Positions 53,907-63,235 of a stretch of DNA of 64,000 bases are shown one piece after another (within the stretch, counting starts at the first letter, position 1; each line of letters opens with the position of its first letter). The position numbers and the translations under genes were made by a program. Below the pieces are notes generated by a model. It was not told the origin of the DNA and ran no database searches. It saw nothing but the letters and a program-made list of their open reading frames with translations. The DNA comes from Halosimplex halophilum (GTDB lineage: Archaea; Halobacteriota; Halobacteria; Halobacteriales; Haloarculaceae), in assembly GCF_004698125.1 (NCBI RefSeq), contig NZ_SRHV01000005.1:558001-622000 (forward strand). The letters are read 5' to 3'.

Positions 53907-56093
53907 ATGGTCGGCCGACCGCGAGCGTTCGCCGCCGTCGGCTTCGCGCTCCTCCTCGTCGTCAGCGGATTCCCGCTCCCCGGTGCGCTCGCGAGCGACG
54001 CGCTCGCGAGCCGCCCGGCCCCGGACGAGCGGGCGGGACCGTCGCCGGCGGCCGACCGCAGCGGCGCCCTCGCGGTCCAGGCCGGCCCGCGCCAGGCCGA
54101 CAACGAGACGCGTCAGCACGACAACCCCGCGAACGTCTCCGAAGCGGGCGACCTCCTCGACGTGCGCGGGTGGCTGTCGAACCGGATGCTCGACCGTCTC
54201 TCGACGGGCGCCGTCCAGCTCGACCAGGGGCAGTACGAGCGGGCCCGCTCGCTGGTCGGCGACGAGTTCGGGTCGCGCCTCGGCCAGTACGTCGACGTGG
54301 TCGGCGAGACCGAGACCGAGAGCGACGACGACAGCGACGACCCCTACCGGACGACGCGGCGCGCACAGCGCAACCTCACCGAGACGGTCCGCGCCTACGA
54401 CGAGACCTTCGAGGACTACGAAGAGGCGGTTGAGGCCGACAACGAGACCGCGGCGCGCGAACACGCCCGTCGCCTCCAGCGGCTCGCCTCGGACGTGCGC
54501 CGGCTCAACCGGACGGCCATCGGGGGGTACCAGCGTCTAGAGAACCAGACGGGAACGGACCTGGACCGGGCGACCACGAGCATCGAGACGGTCGCCGAGA
54601 ACGTCACCGAGCGCCAGCAGGACGTCGACATGGCGCTGTTCACCGAGACCGAGCTCGCGGTGTCGCCGGCGTCGGCGTCGATCGCCTACACCGACCCCCT
54701 GCGCGCCAGCGGGCGGCTGACCACGGCCGCGGGCGAGCCCGTCGCGGACCGTGCGGTGCGCATCCGGGTCGCCGGTCGGACCCACACCGTCCAGACGGAC
54801 GACAGCGGGGCCTTCCAGCTGGTGTACCGGCCCCGGACGGTCCGGGTCGACCGGTCGTCGCTCGCCGTCAGCTACGTCCCGGCCGACACCGCGCCGTACC
54901 TCGCCGCAAACGACAGCGTCGCCGTCGACATCGAACAGGTCACGGCGGACCTGACTGTCGAAGAGGCGACTGGGACGGCCGCCTTCGGCGACCGCGTCGG
55001 GGCCACCGCGCGTCTCGCGGTCGACGACCGGCCCGTCCAGGGCATCCCCGTCCGGGCGGCGATCGGGGACACTGCACTCGGCCAAACCCCCTCGGGCGAG
55101 GACGGCCTGGCGTCGGTGAACGGGTCGCTCCCCGCGACGGTCCCGGCCGGGGACCGGTCGCTGTCGCTGACTGCCGGGACGAACCGGTCGGCGGTCACGG
55201 CCGACCCGGCCACGCGGACGGTCCGGGTCCAGTCGACCGCGACGAACCTCACCGTCACCGCCGACCAGCCCACCGCCCAGATCGCGGTTTCGGGCCGGCT
55301 CGCCACGGTCGGGGGCCGACCGGCGAGCGGTCGCGCGGTCGAGGTCGCGGTCGCCGACGCCGTCACGGAGACGGTCCGGACGGGCCCGGAGGGAGCCTAC
55401 ACCGTCGCGGTCGACGCCGGCGCGCTCGGGCTCGCCGACAACGAGACCGTCACCGTCCGGGCCCAGTTCGACGGCGAGGGCACCAACCTCGGCGGCGCCG
55501 CGGCGACGACGCGGCTCACCTACCGGAACGCGAGCGCGGCCGGCGGCGCGAACGGCGGTAACGGTCCCTTACCGGGCGACCTGGACCCCCGCGACGCCCC
55601 GGTGTCACCCCTCGCGCTCGGCGGTCTCGCCGCGCTCGCGGTCCTGTTCGCGGTCCTTCTCGCGCTCCGCCGGCGGTACGCGGGCGACGGCGACGGGTCG
55701 CCGGACGGGCCGACGCCGACCCCTGCAGACGACGGCCCGACCGAGGCCGCGAACGGCGGAGCGGAGGCAGGCGCCGCGGCTGGGGCGGCGACCGGCCTCG
55801 ACTTCGGCCCCGCGGAGTCGTTCCTCGGCCGGGGGGACCGGGCCGCGGCGGTCCGGTACACCTACCAGCACCTCCGGAGTCACGTCGCCCCGGAAGTCGG
55901 CGCCGCCGAGTCGGACACCCACTGGGAGTTCGTCGAACGCTGCCGGGCCGACGGGATGAGCGATGCCCGCCTCGACGCCGTCCGCGACCTCGTCGAGGCC
56001 TACGAGGCCGTCGAGTTCCGCCCCGGGGCGGCCGACCCCGACGCCGAGGCGCTGCTGGCGGCTGTCACCGACGAGTGGCCCACGCAGTCGGCG
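53907..56093 (+). CDS. DUF4129-domain cell-surface membrane protein
   Basis: A protein of about 729 residues starting at ATG 53907 (MVGRPRAFAAVGFALLLVVS) with a signal peptide and likely cleavage after about residue 32. An extracytoplasmic region follows with a helical part (RAQRNLTETVRAYDETFEDY) and three to four Ig-like repeats, then a membrane helix (LALGGLAALAVLFAVLLAL), a disordered acidic linker and a C-terminal cytoplasmic DUF4129 domain (AVRYTYQHLRSHVAPEVG, DTHWEFVERCRADGM). DUF4129 often occurs fused to transglutaminase in moxR/DUF58 loci; no transglutaminase is present here. The stop codon is at 56094-56096. Confidence 0.85.
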
Positions 56094-56132
56094 TGACCGC
56101 TCTCTCCCCCGCTCGACTGACGGTGTTGCAGC

Positions 56133-56295
56133 CGAAACGTTGCGGTGCACGAAACGTAACGATCGGCGAAACGTACTGCTGGTCGGAACGTAATGCTGGC
56201 CGAAACGTTACGCCAGCCGAACGTAACACTCATCGCGACGTAACACTCGTCGAAACGTAACGCCGGTCGTGACGCTCGCCGAAACGTGCGTCAGT
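56133..56295. repeat. Ten-copy 17-bp tandem repeat
   Basis: The units follow the consensus CGAAACGTAACGCTGGT: seven are 17 bases, two are 16 and one is 12. The block CGAAACGT is the most conserved part. It lies in the gap between two convergent genes (ends 56096 and 56333), with no spacers between units. Confidence 0.85.
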
Positions 56296-56332
56296 CGGAC
56301 ATCCCACGAACGATACCGCCCGGTACGGCCCC

Positions 56333-57454
56333 TCAGGCGGTGACGTTGACCCAGAGGTGCGTCTCGCGGTAGGCGTTGTCGATGGTCGGGTCCTCTGGCG
56401 GCGAGCCGCGGTACAGCAGGAACAGCAGCCGCAGGTTCGTCCCCTCGAATGTCGGGGTGACGGTGCGCTGGGTGTGGTAAGTCTCGTTGTGCGCGAGCGT
56501 CGTCCCGAACGTCGAGAGCCGTTCCGACCGCTGCACCGTCGATTCGTTGTTAGCCACCCGCACACGCTGGAGCTGCGAGACGACGGTGTACTCGGTCCGG
56601 TCGTGTTCCTGGTTGCCGATGCCGACCACCAGGGGCCGACCCTCGTCGACGGTGAACTCCGTGGGGTAGTTGTCGGCGACCAGCTCGCCGTCGTCGCCCT
56701 CGGTCAGCAGGTAGAACTCGGAGAACTGCTCGCCCTGCTGGGGGACGAGCACGGCGTAGCCGACGCTCGACGTGGCCAGGAGGACGCTCGCGACGAGCGC
56801 GACGTTCAGCACCGCGTCGGTCCGCGTCGCTGGTGCGAACAGCTCCGCCCGCGCGGCGGCGCCCCACTCGCGATACGGGACGCGGAACCGTTCGGCGGCG
56901 GGCAGCTCCCACCGGCGGTAGGCCGCGACGGCGACGGCGACCACCGTGAACCCGCTCAGGCTGACGAGGATCGGCACCAGCCGGATGCCCCACGGCGTGA
57001 AGTTGAGCACGAGCCCGATCAGGGGGACGATGGCGATGCTCAGCCCGAACGACAGCGCGACGCGTTCGAGGCCGTCGATCCCGCGGTCGCCCGCCCCTTC
57101 CACGCCGGGGTCGGCATCGGCGTCCGCGTCGGTGTCGCCGGGCATCTCGATGTCCGCGTCGGTAGCCGCCCCGGACCCGTCGTCGTCGAACGCGAGCGGC
57201 GCGTCGCCGCGCTCGGGGAACAGCGCCGCGACGAAGGCGTAGCCGGGGACGAAGAGGACGAACGCCAGGCCGAAGACGACCCGCAGCGGCGTCTCCCGAA
57301 CCACCGGTGCGAGCGCGGCCACGTCCGTCAGGCCGACGACGGCGAGGGCCGCGGCCAGGTCCGCCGGCAGCTGTCGCACCCCGCGGCCGAGTCGGAGGAC
57401 TGTCCGCGTGATCGGGTTGTGGCTCCCGTCCGCGGCGGCCGGTCTGTCGTCCAC
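56333..57454 (-). CDS. DUF1616-family membrane protein
   Basis: A 373-residue protein. Helices begin at about residue 32 and the early text (LRVVFGLAFVLFVPGYAFVAALFPER) is the DUF1616 hallmark. An acidic loop (DADIEMPGDTDADADADPG) separates it from further helices (LSFGLSIAIVPLIGLVLNF); the C-terminal ~130 residues are an extracytoplasmic beta domain with sequons (NES, NET). The family is common in archaeal envelope loci; its function is unknown. It is divergent from the second FtsX-type permease. Confidence 0.88.
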   Translation of the reverse strand: MDDRPAAADGSHNPITRTVLRLGRGVRQLPADLAAALAVVGLTDVAALAPVVRETPLRVVFGLAFVLFVPGYAFVAALFPERGDAPLAFDDDGSGAATDADIEMPGDTDADADADPGVEGAGDRGIDGLERVALSFGLSIAIVPLIGLVLNFTPWGIRLVPILVSLSGFTVVAVAVAAYRRWELPAAERFRVPYREWGAAARAELFAPATRTDAVLNVALVASVLLATSSVGYAVLVPQQGEQFSEFYLLTEGDDGELVADNYPTEFTVDEGRPLVVGIGNQEHDRTEYTVVSQLQRVRVANNESTVQRSERLSTFGTTLAHNETYHTQRTVTPTFEGTNLRLLFLLYRGSPPEDPTIDNAYRETHLWVNVTA

Positions 57455-57585
57455 GCCCCGTGGTAGGCTCGCTGGTCACAATAAGTCTGCTCCTCCGGCC
57501 GAGCGGCGACGACGCGCCGTCTCCGGGTCGTCCCACCGAAACACTCACCTGAGCCCCCGCGGAATGGACTCGACAGACTTCCCGA

Positions 57586-60500
57586 ATGAGCTACGCCCGG
57601 GTGTTGCTCGTCCGCTGGTCGCGGCGCGACGTGCTCGCGGTCGCCGCGCTCGCGGCGGTCGTCGCCTTCCTCACCGGCGCCGGGCTGTTCTACGTCGCCG
57701 CGGCCGACCGCCCGACCGACCTCGCCAGCGAGTACCGGCCGGCCGGCGAGGTCCGGGAGTTCGCCTCGGTCGACCGCGCCCGCCGCGCGGCCGGCGACGA
57801 CGCCCTCGTGCTCCCGTTCGCGACGCTCGACGCCGGCCGGCTCGTCGTCGGCCTCGACTCCGCGGACCGACAACGAGCCCAGCGGCTCGACCTCGTCGTC
57901 CCGACACCCCCCGACGAGGGCCTCGGCAGCCCCGCACCGGGCGCCCCCTCGTCCGTGACCGTCGACGGGGATGGGGGACAGACCACGTTCACCGTCTCGC
58001 GGGTCGGCGACGGCGGGCTCGTCCCCGACCGGTGGTACGTCGCCCGCCCGGGCGTCGTCGAGACGCTCGGCCCCTCGGGCGCCCTCCTGGTCGAGCCGCC
58101 CTCCGACGCGACCGGCGAGGCCCGGACCGCGACCGGGGAGGGTGGGGCCGCGACACGCGCTGGGGGCGACCGGACCGCGACGCGCGCCGGGGCGACGACG
58201 GTCCTCCGCGGGACGCTCCTGTTCTTCGAGCGCGGGACCGAGCAGGTCCTCCGCGGGTTCGGGCTGCTGGTGGCGGCCGCGGGCGTCCTCGCGGCGGTCA
58301 CGGTCACCAGCGTCGTCCGGATGACCGTCGCCGACCGCGTCGAGACGATCCAGGTCGTCCGCGCGACCGGCGGGACGCCGGCCCGGGTGCTGGCCCTGTT
58401 CGCGACCCGGGGCCTGTTGCTGACGCTGGCGGCCGTCGCCGCGGGCTACGCGGTCGGGACGGTCGTCAGCTCGCTCGTCACGTCCGTCGCCGTCTCCGTC
58501 GGGCTCTCGACGACGCTGACGCCCCGGGTGTCGGCCGAGGCGGCCGCACTGCTCGCGGTCACGTACCTCCCCCTGCTCGCCGTCGGCTTCCTGGCCGGGG
58601 GCGTGGCGGCGCTGCCGGCCGCACGCCGGTCGCCCGCGGCGCTCACCGACCCGTCGAGCGGCGCCCTGGCCGCGCTCGGGCGGCTCGCCGTCGGCCTGCC
58701 CGCCGCGCTCCGGCCGCGCGTGCTCGACTGGCGGGCCGTCGTCCCGACCGCGGCGACCATCGCCGTCTTCGCGACGCTCGTGTTGCTGGTCCTCTCGGGC
58801 GGCGCCGTGGCCGGCCCGCTCGCCGGCGAGTCGAGCGCGACCGTCCTGGAGTCGGGCGCGATCCACCCGATCGCCAGCAGCGTCCCCCAGTCCCACGCCG
58901 CGGCGTTCCGTGACGTGGGCATCGCTGCGAGCCCCGAGATCCTCATGTTCAGCGTCGTCGGCGACCGGCCGACGATCGTCAGGGGCGCCCGCTACGACGA
59001 CTTCGCGGCGGTCACGGACGCCGAACTGCGCCGCGGGCGCCCCGCAGCGGCCCCCGACGAGGCGATGGTCGGGAGCGACCTGGCCCGCACCCACGACCTC
59101 GCGGTCGGCGACACCGTCGTCGTCGGGAGCGGGCTGCAGCCGACCCTCGACCGCGTGACGGTCGTCGGCCGGTACGACGCCCCCGGCGCCTACGACGACC
59201 AGCTCCTGGTGTCGCTGGCGGCCGCGCGCCACCTCTCGACCAGGGACGACGGGTCGGTCAACTTCGTCCGCCTCGAACGCGCCCCCGACGGCGACGCGCT
59301 GGCCGACGGCGTGCAGGTGCTCGATGTCAGCGTCGACCGGCCGGCGACGACGCCGACCGTCGGCGTCAACGTCTCGCTCGTCAACGTGGCCGACACGACG
59401 GCCGAGCGGTCCCTCACCGTCGCGCTCGGCGAGCGCCAGCGGACGCGGTCGGTCACCGTCGGCCCGCGCGAGCGACGGGAGGCCCGGTTCGAGGTCCCCG
59501 TCCCGTCGCAGGGCACCTACCGGCTCTCGGTCGGGAACCGCAGCCGGACCGTGACGGTCCAGTCGCCCGGCGCGCTCGCCGTCGGGGGACTCCCCGAAAG
59601 AGTCCCACCCGGGAGTTCGCCGCAGTTCCGGGTCCGGACGGTCGCTGGCGGCCCGGCCGCGAACGCGACGGTCGAGGTGGGCGGTCGGTCCGAGCCGGTC
59701 GGTCCCGATGGACGAGTCCGCGTCACCTTCCCGACGGCGGGCACCGTCACCGTCCGCGCGACGGCGGGTGACCGGGCGGTCGAGCGGACGGTCGCCGTCG
59801 ACCCGAACGCGACGCGGCGGCTCGGGACGGCCCTCCGGGTCCGCCCGCGCAACGTGAGCGAACTCACGGCGCCGACGGCGACGGTTCGGCTCTCGAACCC
59901 GTGGAACCGGACCGCCCGCCGGACGGCCGCCGTCCGCGGCCCCGGCGACACTGCCGAGCGGGCCGTCGCGGTCGGGCCCGGCGAGTCGACCGCGTGGTCG
60001 GTCGCGCTCCCGCGGCGCCCGCGCGGGGAGTACGCCGTCACGCTGGCGCTCAACGGTAGCCGCGTCGACGGGACGACCTACCGGGTCGTCGGCGGCGACG
60101 GCGTCTCGACGGTCGCGCTGCGCAACGCCGACGTCGCCGAGGGCGGCGGGCTCGGCGTCGCGATCGCGACGGTGTTCGGCAACCTGCAGGTGATCGTCGC
60201 CGCGCTGGTCGCGCTGGCGGGGCTGATGGTCAGCGGGACGCTGGTCGCCGCCTTCGCCCGGACGATCCACGCCCGCGAGCGGACGCTGGGGATCCACCGC
60301 GCGACCGGCGCCTCGCCGCGCCAGGTGGTCGGCCTCCTCTGTCGGGACGGCCTGCTCGTGGGCGTCGCCGGCGTCGCCGCGGGCGTCGCCGCGGGCGCGG
60401 GGGCGCTGCTCGCGCTGTCGGCCCGGGGGATGCTCGTCTTCTTCGGGATCAGCGTCACCCCCTCGCTCACCCCGGCGCGGCTCGCCCTCGTCGCCGGCGG

Positions 60501-60714
60501 GGCGCTCGTGCTGGTCGCCGTCGGCGTCGTCGTCCCGGCGCTCGCTCTCGTCCGCCGCCCGCCCGCGTCGCTGTTCGGCGGCGACACCGGCGCCCCCGCC
60601 GACTCCGGCGCCGGTATCGCACTCCCGGGCGACGACGCCGTGGTCGGACCCGGTGACGACGCTGCGGTCGTGTCCGGCGACGACCGCGGCAGTTCGGAGG
60701 GGAGCGAGCCGTGA
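57586..60714 (+). CDS. FtsX-type ABC permease, second copy (no adjacent ATPase)
   Basis: A 1042-residue paralogue of the 26290 protein, aligning from MSYARVLLVRWSRRDVLAV onward. It has an FtsX module (SVVRMTVADRVETIQVVRAT), the MacB-like segment (VGSDLARTHDLAVGDTVVVG), Ig/CARDB-like repeats and a final FtsX module (RERTLGIHRATGASPRQVVG). Its stop overlaps the next gene by four bases. Unlike the first cassette, no ATPase follows in the window, so it may borrow the 24009 motor. A ~40-residue acidic/Gly tail is unique to this copy. Confidence 0.8.
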   Translation: MSYARVLLVRWSRRDVLAVAALAAVVAFLTGAGLFYVAAADRPTDLASEYRPAGEVREFASVDRARRAAGDDALVLPFATLDAGRLVVGLDSADRQRAQRLDLVVPTPPDEGLGSPAPGAPSSVTVDGDGGQTTFTVSRVGDGGLVPDRWYVARPGVVETLGPSGALLVEPPSDATGEARTATGEGGAATRAGGDRTATRAGATTVLRGTLLFFERGTEQVLRGFGLLVAAAGVLAAVTVTSVVRMTVADRVETIQVVRATGGTPARVLALFATRGLLLTLAAVAAGYAVGTVVSSLVTSVAVSVGLSTTLTPRVSAEAAALLAVTYLPLLAVGFLAGGVAALPAARRSPAALTDPSSGALAALGRLAVGLPAALRPRVLDWRAVVPTAATIAVFATLVLLVLSGGAVAGPLAGESSATVLESGAIHPIASSVPQSHAAAFRDVGIAASPEILMFSVVGDRPTIVRGARYDDFAAVTDAELRRGRPAAAPDEAMVGSDLARTHDLAVGDTVVVGSGLQPTLDRVTVVGRYDAPGAYDDQLLVSLAAARHLSTRDDGSVNFVRLERAPDGDALADGVQVLDVSVDRPATTPTVGVNVSLVNVADTTAERSLTVALGERQRTRSVTVGPRERREARFEVPVPSQGTYRLSVGNRSRTVTVQSPGALAVGGLPERVPPGSSPQFRVRTVAGGPAANATVEVGGRSEPVGPDGRVRVTFPTAGTVTVRATAGDRAVERTVAVDPNATRRLGTALRVRPRNVSELTAPTATVRLSNPWNRTARRTAAVRGPGDTAERAVAVGPGESTAWSVALPRRPRGEYAVTLALNGSRVDGTTYRVVGGDGVSTVALRNADVAEGGGLGVAIATVFGNLQVIVAALVALAGLMVSGTLVAAFARTIHARERTLGIHRATGASPRQVVGLLCRDGLLVGVAGVAAGVAAGAGALLALSARGMLVFFGISVTPSLTPARLALVAGGALVLVAVGVVVPALALVRRPPASLFGGDTGAPADSGAGIALPGDDAVVGPGDDAAVVSGDDRGSSEGSEP

Positions 60715-62375
60715 GCGAGCGCTGGACGCCCCGTCGGGCGGCCGCGGCGCTGGCGGCCGTCTTCGCGGTCGGGGTCGCGCTCCGCGCGCTCCCGCTGTGG
60801 CAGTCGCCGCTCCCGTTCAACCCCGACGGGCTCGTCCACGCGCGCAACGCCCAGCGGGCCGTCCGGACGGGCCGCTTCCCACTGGCGGTCATGGCCACCG
60901 ACGACCTGGGGTTCGGCGCCCTCCTCGCGGTCGCCCAGTCGGTCACCGGCGTCCGCAGCGTCGCGCTCGGCCAGCCGCTGATCGCCGCCGTCGGGACCGT
61001 CCCCGCGCTGGTCGCCGGCGCGCTCGCTGCGCGGACGGGCCGGCGGCTCGGCCTGGCGCCCGCCCGCGCCCGGTTCGCGGGCGTCCTCGCGGCGCTGTTG
61101 CTCGCCGTCGAGGGGATCTACCTCTACCGGTCGATGCCCGTTGACGAGCAGACGCCCGGCCTGTCGCTGCTCGCGGTCGCCGTCCTCGCCAGCGCCCTCG
61201 CGCTGTGGTCGACCGACCGGCGCTGGTTCCTCGTCGCGCTCCCCGCCGCGCTCGTCCTCCCGCCGCTGCACAACCTCGAAGGGTTCGTCCTCGGCCTGTC
61301 GCTGCTGCTCCTCGCCGGGCTCGCGGCGTCCCCGCGGACCCGGGGTCGGGCCCCGGCGGGCGTCGCCCTCGCGCTCGCGGTCGGGTTCTGGGCGTACTTC
61401 GCGGCCTACAACGTCGGCCTCGCGCGGCTCACGCCGGCGGAGATCATCCAGACCGGACGGCTCACGGCCGCGCCCGGACTGCTCGTCGCGTGGCTGGTCC
61501 TCTCGCTGGTCGTCGTCGTGCTGCTGTCGCGGTCGCGGCCCCGCTCCCAGCGACTCCTCCTCGCGACCCCGTTTCTCGCGCTGTTCGCGCTGCTGGCCGT
61601 CAACCTCCTCGGCCCGGTGTTCCCGGGGACGCCCGAGACGGCGCGAGGGACTCTCCTGCCCGCGCTCCCGTTGCTCGTGCCGACGCTCGTCGCCGTCTGG
61701 GCCTCCCCCTTCCTCCGCCGTGCGCCGGACGCGAACGCCGCGGTGGTCGCGCTCACCGCCGGGCCGCTCGCACTCGTCGGGTTCGCCCTCTCGGCCGCGC
61801 TGACGCCGGCGTACCTCGACACGGCGGTCCGCACCCACTGGTTCCTGCACCTCCCGGTGCTCGCCGTCGCGGCGGTCGGCTGTGCCGTCGCCCTCCGGTC
61901 GGTCGCGCCCGACCGACAGACCCTGCGGACCGTCGCCGTGGTCGGGCTCGTCGTCGCCGTCGCGGTCAGCATCCCGGTCGCGTTCGCCGGCCTCTCGCTG
62001 CACCCCTACAAGGGCGTCACGACGACCGGCGAGCTCGCCGCCTCGACGTTCGCCCACGACCACGTCGACGGACCGTGGACGAGCGACAACCACCTCGTCA
62101 GGATCACCCGCTACCACGGCGCCCGGATCGACGGGACGGAGACGCCGCTGTACGACTGGGTCCACAACCCCGGCGCGGCGCCGCCCGGCTGCCCGGTCGT
62201 CACGAAGTCCACCTGGACCACGGTCGGCGCGCAGTTCTTCCCGCGGCCGCCCGCGACCGTCGCGGCCGACCGCTTCGCCGACCTGCAGCGGGGGTCCCAC
62301 CGCGTGTACCACGGCGGGTCGACCCGGTCGCTGGCCGTGCTCGCCCCGCGGACGCCGGGCGGCGCCGACTGCTGA
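60711..62375 (+). CDS. Multispan membrane protein, GT-C-like, second copy
   Basis: A 554-residue paralogue of the 24668 protein starting at GTG 60711. The first loop (SPLPFNPDGLVHARNAQRAV) keeps the acidic residue; the C-terminal domain has WTSDNHLVRITRYHG and STWTTVG. It has about twelve helices. The 4-base overlap with the permease gene mirrors the first cassette, so the pair was duplicated as a unit. Function unknown. Confidence 0.72.
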   Translation: MSERWTPRRAAAALAAVFAVGVALRALPLWQSPLPFNPDGLVHARNAQRAVRTGRFPLAVMATDDLGFGALLAVAQSVTGVRSVALGQPLIAAVGTVPALVAGALAARTGRRLGLAPARARFAGVLAALLLAVEGIYLYRSMPVDEQTPGLSLLAVAVLASALALWSTDRRWFLVALPAALVLPPLHNLEGFVLGLSLLLLAGLAASPRTRGRAPAGVALALAVGFWAYFAAYNVGLARLTPAEIIQTGRLTAAPGLLVAWLVLSLVVVVLLSRSRPRSQRLLLATPFLALFALLAVNLLGPVFPGTPETARGTLLPALPLLVPTLVAVWASPFLRRAPDANAAVVALTAGPLALVGFALSAALTPAYLDTAVRTHWFLHLPVLAVAAVGCAVALRSVAPDRQTLRTVAVVGLVVAVAVSIPVAFAGLSLHPYKGVTTTGELAASTFAHDHVDGPWTSDNHLVRITRYHGARIDGTETPLYDWVHNPGAAPPGCPVVTKSTWTTVGAQFFPRPPATVAADRFADLQRGSHRVYHGGSTRSLAVLAPRTPGGADC

Positions 62376-62435
62376 AGCAGGGTGACACCGGGCGCTGACG
62401 GGCGGGTGGCGCCAAGTGCCGACGGGCGGGGGAGT

Positions 62436-63071
62436 CTACCGGGCCGTCCACTCCCCGTCGTCGAACTCGAGGACGGTGTCGAACACCGCGCTCAGTTTCG
62501 CGATCGTCTGCTCGTCGTGGGCTTTCGGGTCGATGTGGTAGTGGGCGACGGCGTCCGTCGCCGCGCAGCGGTCGGTGACCGCGTCGAGGAACCCGACGGC
62601 GTTGTCGACGTCGACGTACTGCAGCAGCGTCGTGAGCGACTGGAAACAGACGGCGACCGTCTCGGGCGCGTCGTCCCACTCGTCGAGACAGCCCGTGACC
62701 CTGACCCCGAGGCGCGTCAGGTTGTGCGGCGAGTTGACTCGCTCGACCGCACGGTCGGTGTCCCCCTCTCCCCCGGGGTCGTCCGGCGCGTCGGCGCCAC
62801 CCCCCTGACTTCCCTTCGAGGGGGCGCTCGCGTCGACGGTGACGATCCGCATCCGGGTCGGGTAGGCGCCCGCGAGCCGCTGCCAGGTGTCGACGTACTC
62901 GCCCGGTGACTTGGTGAACAGCACCGAGAGCGCGTACACGTCGGTCGATCCGTCGGGCGTCAGCAGGTCCAGGCAGACGCGCGGCTCGTCGCCCGTGAAC
63001 GACGGGCAGCAGACGAGGACGTTGTCACCGGGTCGTATCGCCACCTCAGACTGTTCGGTGACGGAACACAT
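62436..63071 (-). CDS. RecA/KaiC-like regulatory protein, haloarchaeal family
   Basis: A 211-residue protein. The opening RPGDNVLVCCPSFTGDEPRV is the beta-strand and loop where KaiC-like proteins carry a P-loop, but here it is degenerate (no GKT/S). YALSVLFTKSPGEYVDTWQ, VAVCFQSLTTLLQYVDVDNA and HYHIDPKAHDEQTIAKLSAVFDTVLEF (given in parts) fit a haloarchaeal RecA-like group of unknown function that often occurs with regulators. A Gly/Asp-rich loop at about 88-106 is an insert. ATG 63071 is used. Confidence 0.7.
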   Translation of the reverse strand: MCSVTEQSEVAIRPGDNVLVCCPSFTGDEPRVCLDLLTPDGSTDVYALSVLFTKSPGEYVDTWQRLAGAYPTRMRIVTVDASAPSKGSQGGGADAPDDPGGEGDTDRAVERVNSPHNLTRLGVRVTGCLDEWDDAPETVAVCFQSLTTLLQYVDVDNAVGFLDAVTDRCAATDAVAHYHIDPKAHDEQTIAKLSAVFDTVLEFDDGEWTAR

Positions 63072-63235
63072 GTGCGGGTGGTCGTTGGTACCCGGCTGTC
63101 GGTCATAAAGCTACGTGTCCCCGCAGCGAGCGTGGCCTGGTCGACCATGTTCGGGCGCCGGTCTCGCCGGGCGCGCGGTGTCGAACCCGTCCGGCCGAGC
63201 CGGTCGCCCCGGGCGGCCGCGCGGTCGCCGTCGAC

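Noticed and set aside
56133-56295. A CRISPR array at the 17-bp repeats
   Set aside because: The units are directly joined with no spacers, are shorter than CRISPR repeats, and no cas gene is nearby.
57328-60297. A 989-codon open frame on the minus strand opposite the second FtsX permease
   Set aside because: Its translation is Arg/Gly/Asp/Pro-rich with no hydrophobic pattern and no motif; it is the antisense of a clear permease gene, a common artefact of GC-rich DNA.
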